Positions 1-7,554 of a stretch of DNA of 64,000 bases are shown here, piece by piece. The position numbers and the translations under genes were made by a program. The notes beneath the pieces are model-generated. The model had not been told where the DNA came from. It was given only the letters and a program-made list of their open reading frames with translations, and did no database searches. The first letter of the stretch is position 1; every line of letters starts with the position of its first letter. The stretch is from Palsa-870 sp035937155 (GTDB taxonomy: Bacteria; Chloroflexota; Dormibacteria; Dormibacterales; Dormibacteraceae): assembly GCA_035937155.1 (NCBI GenBank), contig DASYVJ010000057.1, positions 42,654-106,653 of the forward strand. The letters run 5' to 3'.

Positions 1-507
1 GAGGTTGACGAGGATGAACGTCTCGGTGCGCGTGCCGTCGACCTTCGGATCTGCCTTCACCGAAGGCAGGGAGATGACGGTGAAGTCCGGCTCGAAGTTC
101 ATCAGCTCGTCCGCGTTGGGCCTGATGAAGAGGTTCCGGGCGAAAAGGCTGTGCCAGGCATACTCGGTGACAACCCGTACGCGCAGCCGGTGGCGGTGGT
201 CGGCGCACGCGAAGACGTCCTGGGTGAACACCTCGTGGGTGGCGCAGAACTCGTCCATGCGCTCCAGCAGGGCGTCGAATTTGGCGGGGGCGATGGCCTG
301 GTTGGCCTCCCACCAGATGGCGCCCTGGCTCGTGGGCTCCTTGACGAAGAACTTGTCCTTCGGTGAGCGACCGGTGTGCTTGCCGGTCTCCGCGGTCAAC
401 GCTCCGGAGGACACGATCACCGCCTCATCGCGCCGGATGGCGTGCTCGTACAGCGCGGCGGGGCTCAGGTTGCGGCGTTCAGGCGCGGGTTTAAGCCAGC
501 TGGGCAT
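1..507 (-). CDS. pckA: ATP-dependent phosphoenolpyruvate carboxykinase, N-terminal part (runs off window)
   Basis: This gene would convert oxaloacetate and ATP to PEP, CO2 and ADP at the entry to gluconeogenesis. Only the first 169 codons are present; the rest lies beyond the left edge. Translation shows the family N-terminus with NLSPAALYEHAIRR near residue 13 and the conserved HTGRSPKDKF at residues 44-53, followed by the segment ending in QDVFACADHRHRLRV. The ATG at 507 is the only reasonable start because an in-frame TGA lies three codons upstream. There is no clear Shine-Dalgarno (SD) sequence; the gene starts 28 bp after the VWA gene stop on the same strand. It is the ATP type rather than the GTP type usual in Actinobacteria. 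Confidence 0.9.
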   Translation of the reverse strand, partial: MPSWLKPAPERRNLSPAALYEHAIRRDEAVIVSSGALTAETGKHTGRSPKDKFFVKEPTSQGAIWWEANQAIAPAKFDALLERMDEFCATHEVFTQDVFACADHRHRLRVRVVTEYAWHSLFARNLFIRPNADELMNFEPDFTVISLPSVKADPKVDGTRTETFILVNL

Positions 508-535
508 CGATTCGGATCATAAGGAAAGAGGCTGG

Positions 536-2521
536 TTACGCGATTCGGGCGCGACGCGAGCTCGCCCGCCGGCGCTGCCTGCCGCTCACGTAGTCGACCA
601 GGATGTACTCGCCCAATCGGTCTGGCGATACAAAGAAAGCCCGGCCCTTGTTGATGCGTGTCATCTGGTTGATGAACTCGGTCAGGTACGGCCCGCGCTC
701 GAGCATGAAGGTGTTGATGACGATGCGATCTCGCGTGCACCGCTTAACCTCCCGCAGCGTCTGCTGGATGGTCTGGAAAGTCGGCGGGTAAGCAAAGTAA
801 GCCTTGCCGTTATCGGCCAGGTGAGCGGTCGGCTCGCCGTCGGTGATCATGATGATCTGCCGGTTTCCCCGGTGCTTCGCGAGAAGCGAGCGCGCGACCT
901 GAAAACCGTGCTGCATGTTCGTGCCGTACACGTAGTCGTTCAGCGCCAGCTGGGGGAGCGTGTGCGGCTTGAGCTCCACGGCATAGTTGGAGAAGCCCAC
1001 GACGTAGAGAGAGTCGCGCGGATACTGGCTGCGGATGAGGGAGTCAAGCGCGATCGCCACCTTCTTCGCAGCGAGAAAGCATCCGCGCAGGAACATCGAG
1101 CGGCTCATGTCGATCATCAGCACCGTCGATGCCTGTGTGACATGTTCGGTGCGGTGCACGATGAAGTCGGCCGGCGCCATCTTGACCGGCACCTTCGGAC
1201 CTTCGCGGACCAGTGAGTTGAAGAGGGTCTCCTTCATGTCGAGCAGGAAGGGGTCCCCGTACTCGTAGGCCTTGAGCTCGTCAGACGCGTCGTTGCCGAT
1301 TCCGCCGCGCCACAGCTGGTGTTGTCCCATGCGCGTCTTCTTCAGCTGATCGAAGATGTCGTGTAGTGCCGACTGGCCGATGCGCCTCATGCCGCGTGGC
1401 GTGAGCTCCATGCGGCGGCCCTTTCGCTCCACGTAACCCGCCTTCTCCAGCACGTCGGTCAGCTTGCGCAGCTGATCGAGCGCCTGCCGGGCCTCGTTGC
1501 CGAGCAGCTCCTGAGCCAGCGAGCGGTCAACGTCGCCGGGTCGGAAGCTGCCGCGTTCGAGCTGCGACTCGAGCCTGTCCATCTGCTGCAGGCGCTCCAT
1601 CAGGCCCATCGCCTCCCCCATGGACAGGGGATCCTCACCGAAGAATGGGTAGCGCTCGCTCAGCTCTGACGGCGGCATCATCGCCTGCATGAAGCCCGAA
1701 AGGCGCGCGAGCTCCAGGCGAAGCGAGTCGTCCTGCAGCAGCGCGTCCATCATCTGGCGCAGCTCTTCGCGTGCCTCGGGGCTCATGCTTTGGAGCAGCG
1801 ACTGCATCTGGGCCATCTGGCGCTGCAGGTGCTCGAGCAGCTCGTCCAGGCTGTTGATGCCCGGCGGGAACATATCGCCGAAGCGCTCCATAAAGCCGTT
1901 GAAGTCGGGCGTGCGACCCTCCATGCGCTGCTCGAGCATCTTGTTCAGCTCGCGCACCATGTCGCGCACCCGGGAAAGATCCTGGCCCTGCATCTGCTGG
2001 ATCGAACCCTTCATGCCCTGGAACATCTGGTCGACCATCTGCTTCTGCAGCTGCTCCATCAGCTGCTCGAACTTCTGCCGCGCCCCGTCGTCGACGAACT
2101 CGTAGTCGCGCAAGCCCTTGACCCGCCCGCCCAGATCGTCAGGCAGCCGGTCGAGCTGCTCGTTGCGCTGGCGCGCGATCCGGTCGATGAGCTTTTTGGC
2201 CTCGGCCGTCTCCGCCTCGCTCAGGCGCCGATCGATGCCGCGCTTCTCGGTGTCGATCACCTCCTGCACCTGCTCGCGCAGCTGCTCGACGGTGGAGTCG
2301 AGGTTGTACCGGCCTAGCTCCCGCTCCCGCGCCTCGCGAAGCTGCTTGAGCAGCTGCTCGAGTCCCGGCATGTTGGGCGAGCCCCAGCGCAGCAGCCGCT
2401 GCAGTGCCGCGTTCAGGTCGCCGTAGTTCATCAGGTCGTCTGACAGTGCGTCGAGGACGTCGCCCGCGTCGAGGTCGTCCAGCTTCTGAGTGCCGTCCCA
2501 CCTGGAGTACCGGAACTTCAT
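536..2521 (-). CDS. VWA domain protein with long helical N-terminal region
   Basis: This is a 661-residue protein. Residues 1 to about 400 are Gln/Glu/Arg/Leu-rich and predicted helical, with many repeats of the LRRQMAQMQSLL kind that suggest coiled coil. The C-terminal part is a von Willebrand A domain with a MIDAS motif DMSRS near residue 470 and the later ITDGEPTAH loop, so metal-dependent protein binding is likely. No signal peptide or membrane segment is seen. Its ATG overlaps the amidase stop as ATGA, indicating translational coupling. VWA proteins of this shape often partner a MoxR-type AAA ATPase, but none is in the window. The function is unknown. Confidence 0.85.
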   Translation of the reverse strand: MKFRYSRWDGTQKLDDLDAGDVLDALSDDLMNYGDLNAALQRLLRWGSPNMPGLEQLLKQLREARERELGRYNLDSTVEQLREQVQEVIDTEKRGIDRRLSEAETAEAKKLIDRIARQRNEQLDRLPDDLGGRVKGLRDYEFVDDGARQKFEQLMEQLQKQMVDQMFQGMKGSIQQMQGQDLSRVRDMVRELNKMLEQRMEGRTPDFNGFMERFGDMFPPGINSLDELLEHLQRQMAQMQSLLQSMSPEAREELRQMMDALLQDDSLRLELARLSGFMQAMMPPSELSERYPFFGEDPLSMGEAMGLMERLQQMDRLESQLERGSFRPGDVDRSLAQELLGNEARQALDQLRKLTDVLEKAGYVERKGRRMELTPRGMRRIGQSALHDIFDQLKKTRMGQHQLWRGGIGNDASDELKAYEYGDPFLLDMKETLFNSLVREGPKVPVKMAPADFIVHRTEHVTQASTVLMIDMSRSMFLRGCFLAAKKVAIALDSLIRSQYPRDSLYVVGFSNYAVELKPHTLPQLALNDYVYGTNMQHGFQVARSLLAKHRGNRQIIMITDGEPTAHLADNGKAYFAYPPTFQTIQQTLREVKRCTRDRIVINTFMLERGPYLTEFINQMTRINKGRAFFVSPDRLGEYILVDYVSGRQRRRASSRRARIA

Positions 2522-3807
2522 CCGACCACGCTAGCAGGCCGCCAGCCGCCAAGCGCCCGTTCAATTGCGTGCGCCGCTCGCATTGCAACATCGTCGTGCC
2601 AGTTTCGGGCTACGACCTGGACGCCGATGGGCATGCCCTCGCGGGAAGAGCCCGCCCGAACCACCACGCAAGGGTTGCCGGACAGGCTGTACGGGATGGT
2701 GTAGCTGAACATCTGCGTCGGCACGTACTTGGCCCGATACAGGGGGGCGATGTCAGGCGCGACCGGGCACAGGATGAGATCGAAACCGGCCATGAACCCG
2801 AGCATCTCGGTGCGGAAGGCATCCCACCGCTTGTAGAGCCGTTCGTGGCTCATGCGCTTGTCACCCCAGTAGGCGAGCGTCACCTGGTGAGCTTCGCTGA
2901 GCGCCGGGGGCCGCGCCTCGGTCACGTGGCAGCCGGCGGCGGACAGCGCGTGGACTGCCGATCGCACGGTGGCCGCGATCGCCGGGATCGGCTTTGCGAT
3001 GCCATCGTCCGCGTACCAGGCCACCTTGAGCCCCTTGAGCACCGGTGTGCGCTTGGCGAGGGGTACGGGCACCACGCCCGAGTCAATCCCGTCGGGACCG
3101 ACGAGCACCGGCAGGGTGAGGGCTAGGTCGGAGACGAAGCGGGCCATAGGCCCGACCTGGCTGCGAGGGTCGGTGAGCCCACCCGGCAGTGCATAGGCGC
3201 CGGTGCTGGGCACGAGCCCCACTGTCGGCTTCAGCGCGGCGATCCCGCAGTAGTGGGCGGGCATACGGATGCTGCCGCCCGAGTCACTGCCGATCCCGAG
3301 AGGCGATCCGCCTGCGGCGATGATCGCCGCCTCGCCGCTGCTGCTGGCGCCCGGCGACCTTGCGATGTCATACGGGTTGCGAGTTCCACCGTGCAGCGGG
3401 TTCCAGCTCTCACCGCCTACACCCCCCGGCGGACAGAGTGTCTTGCCGATCAGGATCGCCCCCGCCGCCCGCATGCGCGCGATGACCGTGGCGTCGCGGT
3501 CGGGGATGTTGCTCCTGAGCATCCGAAGCCCTGCAGTGGTGGGCAGGCCGGCCGTGTCGAAGATGTCCTTGGCGGTGAAGGGCACGCCGTGCAGAGGTCC
3601 TAGCACATTCTTTCGCGTGTTCCGGCGATCCGCGGCACGCGCCTGCTTCAGCGCGCTCTCGGCGGTCGCGAAGACCACTGCGTTGATGCGAGGATTCACC
3701 GTGTGGATGTGCTCGAGGTGGGCCCGCACCACCTCTAAGGACGAGACCTTCTTGGTCCGAATGGCATTCGCCAGCCAGCTTGCGGGCGCCCCGATGATGT
3801 CTCTCAT
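2518..3807 (-). CDS. Amidase signature family hydrolase
   Basis: This 429-residue member of the amidase signature family hydrolyses amide bonds of an unknown substrate. The Ser-cisSer-Lys triad is visible: Lys80 in FTAKDIFD, the serine-rich SPGASSSGEA loop near 151-160, and the nucleophile Ser179 in GSDSGGSIRMP. Length fits a stand-alone amidase rather than GatA, and no gatB or gatC neighbours are present. The usual GGSSGG loop reads GASSSG, which could alter substrate range. The gene is followed by the VWA gene with a 4 bp overlap, an unusual pairing. Confidence 0.88.
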   Translation of the reverse strand: MRDIIGAPASWLANAIRTKKVSSLEVVRAHLEHIHTVNPRINAVVFATAESALKQARAADRRNTRKNVLGPLHGVPFTAKDIFDTAGLPTTAGLRMLRSNIPDRDATVIARMRAAGAILIGKTLCPPGGVGGESWNPLHGGTRNPYDIARSPGASSSGEAAIIAAGGSPLGIGSDSGGSIRMPAHYCGIAALKPTVGLVPSTGAYALPGGLTDPRSQVGPMARFVSDLALTLPVLVGPDGIDSGVVPVPLAKRTPVLKGLKVAWYADDGIAKPIPAIAATVRSAVHALSAAGCHVTEARPPALSEAHQVTLAYWGDKRMSHERLYKRWDAFRTEMLGFMAGFDLILCPVAPDIAPLYRAKYVPTQMFSYTIPYSLSGNPCVVVRAGSSREGMPIGVQVVARNWHDDVAMRAAHAIERALGGWRPASVVG

Positions 3808-3824
3808 CTACGAAGTGCTGAACT

Positions 3825-4535
3825 TCAGACCCTGTCGCCCGGTTTGATGTCGAGAACCTTTACTCCTGGTTCAACAAGCTCCTGGAGGGCTTTGGGCCGG
3901 CCCGTCAGCTGGGGAAACGTGCCGAAGTGCATCGGCACGACAGTCTTCACGCCGAGCAGCTCCACAGCCTTCGCGGCTCGGTGCGGCCCCATCGTGAAGA
4001 GGTCGCCGATCGGAAGGAATGCGACGTCGAACTGGCTTAGCTCGGCGATGAGCGCCATGTCTCCGAACACATCGGTGTCTCCGGCGAAATAGATCGTGAA
4101 ACCGTTTTCGAACTCGATCACCAAGCCGCAGGATTGCCCGCCGTAAACAATCTTGTCGCCGTCCGATATCCCGCAGCTGTGCGCCGCGTAAACGAGGGTG
4201 ATCTTGATGCCGTCCACGTCAACGGTCCCACCCAGGTTGGCGCCGGTGATGGTGTCACCGTCGATGCCTTTCGAGCCTAGCCAGGCGCCGATCTCGTAGT
4301 TGGTCACGATCTTGGGCTTGGTCGCCTTCGCAATCTCGAGCGCGTCATGGACATGGTCGAAATGACCGTGCGTGATCAGCATGAGGTCACAGCCATCGAC
4401 CTTCTTCAGGGCCTCAGGCGCCACGGGGTTGTTCATCACGAACGGGTCGATGTAGATCTGTTTGCCCTTCGCACTGCGCACCTTCCACGTGCCATGCCCT
4501 ACCCAGGTGAATTCGACCTCAGCGTTCAGCGCCAT
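3825..4535 (-). CDS. UPF0173-type metal-dependent hydrolase (metallo-beta-lactamase fold)
   Basis: This is a 236-residue metallo-beta-lactamase-fold protein of the UPF0173/YtkL type. Metal ligands are visible in THGHFDH, in the AAHSCG and FAGDTDVFGDM segments, and in PMHFGTFPQL near the C-terminus. I start it at the ATG at 4535 because an AGGAG sits about seven bases upstream. A longer reading from 4589 adds only a non-conserved basic stretch. Substrate is unknown; the family includes putative lactonases and phosphodiesterases. It ends 17 bp before the amidase start, so the three downstream genes may form one operon. Confidence 0.88.
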   Translation of the reverse strand: MALNAEVEFTWVGHGTWKVRSAKGKQIYIDPFVMNNPVAPEALKKVDGCDLMLITHGHFDHVHDALEIAKATKPKIVTNYEIGAWLGSKGIDGDTITGANLGGTVDVDGIKITLVYAAHSCGISDGDKIVYGGQSCGLVIEFENGFTIYFAGDTDVFGDMALIAELSQFDVAFLPIGDLFTMGPHRAAKAVELLGVKTVVPMHFGTFPQLTGRPKALQELVEPGVKVLDIKPGDRV

Positions 4536-4610
4536 CAAATCTCTCCTGTGAACCGCACCCCACCAACGGAAGACGCGATTTTCCCACACCGCCCACGCAA
4601 AACCGGTTGA

Positions 4611-5579
4611 TCAGTCCGTGGGTGGCCGCATGCTGCCGCGGGTGCCGTTGCGCGTGAGCCAGCTCGTGCCCCGCAAAAACTCCATGAAGGCCAGTACTGA
4701 AGCGGGCAGGCGACGCCGGCGTAGATGCACGATGTGCCAGTCCCGCCGGATGGGGAACCCGCGCACCTTGAGCTCAACGAGGCGCCTGCCCGAAAGCTCC
4801 AGCGCGCATGCGTAGCGCGAAATGACAGCCAGCCCGAGGCCAGATTCGACGGCGTGCTTGATCGCCCCATTCGAGCCAAGCTCCATCGCCACGTCGAGCT
4901 TCGTGCCGGCCTTGCGCGCCGCCTTCTCGAACGACGCGCGGCTGCCCGATCCCGGCTCTCGCATGATAAAAGGCTGGCTCTCGAGGTCCTTCAGCGCGAG
5001 CCCTCGCCGCCCGGCCAGCGTGTGATTCGCGGGTGCGATGACGATGAGCTCGTCGCTGACAAACGGAAGGATCGCCAGGTCGGGATCTTTCAACGCCGGC
5101 CCCACCACCGCAAGGTCCAGCTCGTTGCGCAGGACCTGTTCCTGGACTCGTGCTCGCGTCCCGATCTCGAGCGAGATGACAAGCCCGGGGTGAAGCTTCT
5201 TGAACGCGCCAAGTGCCGCCGGCAGCAGGTAGATCCCGACCGTGGTGCTCGCGCCGACCCGCAGGTTTCCACGCTTGATGCCTCGCATCTCTTCCAGCGC
5301 GAGCGAGGCCTCGTCCAGGACATTCAAGGTCCGCCTCGCATACGAGTAGAGGACCGATCCGGCCTCGGTCAGGCTCACGCGTTTGCCAAGACGATCGAGC
5401 AACGGCAGGCCGAGCGCTTCCTCCAGCTCTTTCACCTGGTAGGAGACCGACGGCTGGCTCAGCTGAAGCTGCTGTGCCGCGAGGCTGAAGCTGGTGAGGT
5501 CGGCGACCGTGACGAAAGTTCGCAATTGACGCAGCGTCACAGAGCGGTCGATATCCAGCCGCAGGGCGGTATCGGGCAC
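4611..5579 (-). CDS. LysR-family transcriptional regulator
   Basis: This is a 322-residue LysR regulator. The N-terminal winged helix spans TLRQLRTFVTVADLTSFSLA through SQPSVSYQVKELEEALG, and the substrate-binding domain follows from about residue 100. I place the start at the GTG at 5579, preceded by a TATCGT box six bases upstream, which suggests a leaderless mRNA; GTG 5540 is an alternative. The gene diverges from the carboxyltransferase gene with only 18 bp between start codons, so it probably controls that gene. The effector is unknown. Confidence 0.88.
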   Translation of the reverse strand: MPDTALRLDIDRSVTLRQLRTFVTVADLTSFSLAAQQLQLSQPSVSYQVKELEEALGLPLLDRLGKRVSLTEAGSVLYSYARRTLNVLDEASLALEEMRGIKRGNLRVGASTTVGIYLLPAALGAFKKLHPGLVISLEIGTRARVQEQVLRNELDLAVVGPALKDPDLAILPFVSDELIVIAPANHTLAGRRGLALKDLESQPFIMREPGSGSRASFEKAARKAGTKLDVAMELGSNGAIKHAVESGLGLAVISRYACALELSGRRLVELKVRGFPIRRDWHIVHLRRRRLPASVLAFMEFLRGTSWLTRNGTRGSMRPPTD

Positions 5580-5584
5580 GCGCC

Positions 5585-5591
5585 TACGATA
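5585..5591. promoter_or_regulatory. Overlapping divergent -10 boxes between lysR and carboxylase gene
   Basis: The plus strand reads TACGAT (5585-5590), seven bases before the ATG at 5598. The minus strand reads TATCGT (5591-5586), six bases before the GTG at 5579. The two putative -10 hexamers share five base pairs, so both promoters would start transcription at or next to their start codons and exclude one another. This is inferred from spacing only; no clear -35 is seen. Confidence 0.45.
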
Positions 5592-5597
5592 TGCGCT

Positions 5598-7235
5598 ATG
5601 GCAGCCAGGAGACCAAAATCGCTGACCCCAGTCCGCCGAACCATCCCCACCCTCGAAGGCGTCGAGGCGCCACACCGAGCCCAAACGACCGTCTCAGAGC
5701 AGAAGATCAACCAGTACCGCAAGCGCCGCTACCAGGCACTGCACGCCGAAACCGAGGCCGCCAACAAGCGCCGCGCAGCCGGCAAGCTGACTGCGCGAGA
5801 CCGTATCGAGCTGCTCCTCGACGATGGCTCGTTCGTCGAGCTGGACGTCTTCGCGACACATCGCGCGCACGGGTTTGGCATGGAAGAGCGCAGGATCGCC
5901 GGCGACGGCGTCGTCGTGGGATTTGGCGAGATCGACCGGCGCCCGGTCGCCGTCTATGCGTACGACGCGACGGTTTTCGGCGGGTCGCTGGGCGAGGTGA
6001 CTGCGGAAAAGATCGTCAAGGTGCAGGAGCTCGCGCTGCGCAACCGCGTGCCGATCATAGGGATCAACGATTCCGGTGGCGCGCGCATACAGGAGGGAGT
6101 CGTCGCGCTTGCGGGCTACGCGGACATCTTCCTGCGCAACGTACGGTCGTCAGGCGTGATACCGCAGATCAGCGTCATCGCCGGACCATGCACGGGTGGC
6201 GCGGTTTACTCCCCGGCGATCACCGATTTCATCTTCATCGTCGCGGGCCAGGGCTACATGTTCATCACCGGGCCGGAGGTGATCCGGGTCGTCACCGGCG
6301 AGAAGGTGACGTTTGACGAGCTGGGCGGCGGCGACGTGCATAACGCAACGTCGGGCGTGGCTCATTTCCTTCCGCAGACCGAGCAGGCATGCGCCGACGG
6401 CGTCCGGAAGCTCCTGTCCTTCCTGCCCTCTTCCAACGGCGAGCCACCGCCGTTCGTACCGACCGCCGATGACCTCGAGCGCGCCGACCCCGAGCTGCAG
6501 ACCATCGTTCCGGCCTCACCCAACAAGCCGTACGACATGCGCGAGCTCGTGTCTCGTGTTCTCGACAATCGCGAGTTCTTCGAGGTGCAGCCGTTCTTCG
6601 CGCCCAACATCATCGTCGGGCTCGGCCGGCTCGGCGGGCACGTCGTCGGAATTGTCGGCAACCAGCCCAAGGTGCTCGCCGGCGCTATCGACATCAACGC
6701 ATCGGTCAAAGCGGCGAGATTCATCCGCTTCTGCGATGCCTTCGGCATTCCGATCATCTCCTTCGTGGACGTCCCGGGCTACCTGCCCGGGCGCGACCAG
6801 GAGCATGGCGGGATCATCCGGCACGGTGCCAAGCTCCTTTACGCGTACGCGGAGGCGACGGTACCGAAGCTGACGGTGATCACACGCAAGGACTACGGCG
6901 GCGCCTACACCGTCATGGCGCCCAAACAGATGGGGGCAGACCTGAACCTGGCGTGGCCGACGGCTGAGATCGCGGTCATGGGGCCGGATGCCGCCGTCAA
7001 CATCATCTACAAACGCGACCTGGCCACGGCCAAGGATCCCGACGCCCGGCGTAAGGAGCTCGTCGCCGAGTACACCGCGCGATTCGCCAACCCTTACGTG
7101 GCGGCCGAGCGGGGCTACATCGACGACGTGATCGAGCCCAGTCAGACCAGGCGCGAGCTCGTGCGGGGCCTGCAGCTGTGCCTGCGCAAAACGGTCGAGC
7201 GACCGCCGCGCAAGCACGGAAACATTCCTCTCTAG
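5598..7235 (+). CDS. Propionyl-CoA/acyl-CoA carboxylase, carboxyltransferase (beta) subunit
   Basis: This 545-residue carboxyltransferase transfers CO2 from biotin to propionyl-CoA or a related acyl-CoA. The N-terminal crotonase half has GINDSGGARIQEGV and the oxyanion segment GPCTGGAVYSPA; the C-terminal half has VDVPGYLPGRDQEHGGIIRHGAK and YGGAYTVMAPK. These match the PccB/AccD5 family rather than AccD, because no zinc ribbon precedes the domain. The ATG at 5598 is chosen because the family N-terminus begins there and a TACGAT box lies seven bases upstream. The biotin carboxylase subunit is not in the window, but a biotin ligase is (23500). Confidence 0.92.
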   Translation: MAARRPKSLTPVRRTIPTLEGVEAPHRAQTTVSEQKINQYRKRRYQALHAETEAANKRRAAGKLTARDRIELLLDDGSFVELDVFATHRAHGFGMEERRIAGDGVVVGFGEIDRRPVAVYAYDATVFGGSLGEVTAEKIVKVQELALRNRVPIIGINDSGGARIQEGVVALAGYADIFLRNVRSSGVIPQISVIAGPCTGGAVYSPAITDFIFIVAGQGYMFITGPEVIRVVTGEKVTFDELGGGDVHNATSGVAHFLPQTEQACADGVRKLLSFLPSSNGEPPPFVPTADDLERADPELQTIVPASPNKPYDMRELVSRVLDNREFFEVQPFFAPNIIVGLGRLGGHVVGIVGNQPKVLAGAIDINASVKAARFIRFCDAFGIPIISFVDVPGYLPGRDQEHGGIIRHGAKLLYAYAEATVPKLTVITRKDYGGAYTVMAPKQMGADLNLAWPTAEIAVMGPDAAVNIIYKRDLATAKDPDARRKELVAEYTARFANPYVAAERGYIDDVIEPSQTRRELVRGLQLCLRKTVERPPRKHGNIPL

Positions 7236-7244
7236 AACGTCGCC

Positions 7245-7550
7245 TTAAGCGCCGAAGGCGAAGGAAAGTCCCCACTCGACGATCACCGCAACGACCCAGG
7301 CAACTGGCGTAGTGATCGCAGTCCATCTCAAAGCAGCACCGGGAGAGCGAACCTTCCAGACGACTGCTGCAAGCAAGAGGGTCCCTGCCACCACCCCCAG
7401 AGCGCCGTTGTTCACGACCGGTCCCATTCGATCCTGGCCGCTCGAGAAATGGAACAGGAAGGTGGTGACGAGGTACATGACCGGGGCGACGAGCCCGACG
7501 ATGAGCACGATCGCCAGAGCGGTTGTCCATCGCGCCGGCTGACGGACCAC
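7245..7550 (-). CDS. Small three-helix membrane protein
   Basis: This is a 101-residue hydrophobic protein with three predicted membrane helices: ALAIVLIVGLVAPVMYLV near 12-30, LGVVAGTLLLAAVVW near 50-65, and PVAWVVAVIVEWGLSFAF near the C-terminus. It starts at a GTG four bases after the glucoamylase-like gene stop on the same strand, with a weak GAGGG as possible ribosome site, so it is probably co-transcribed with that gene. I do not recognise a family. It ends ten bases from the convergent carboxyltransferase stop. Confidence 0.65.
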   Translation of the reverse strand: MVRQPARWTTALAIVLIVGLVAPVMYLVTTFLFHFSSGQDRMGPVVNNGALGVVAGTLLLAAVVWKVRSPGAALRWTAITTPVAWVVAVIVEWGLSFAFGA

Positions 7551-7554
7551 GCCC

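Noticed and set aside
5..1216. Long plus-strand open frame
   Set aside because: It is antisense to pckA and the VWA gene, both of which have clear conserved motifs; its own translation is Arg/Leu-rich with no domain.
4725..5597. N-terminal extension of the carboxyltransferase frame (836 residues)
   Set aside because: The extension is antisense to the LysR gene and lacks any domain; the conserved carboxyltransferase begins at 5598.
7240..7265. Possible terminator between convergent carboxylase and small membrane genes
   Set aside because: A CGCCTT/AAGGCG stem exists but there is no T tract on either strand.
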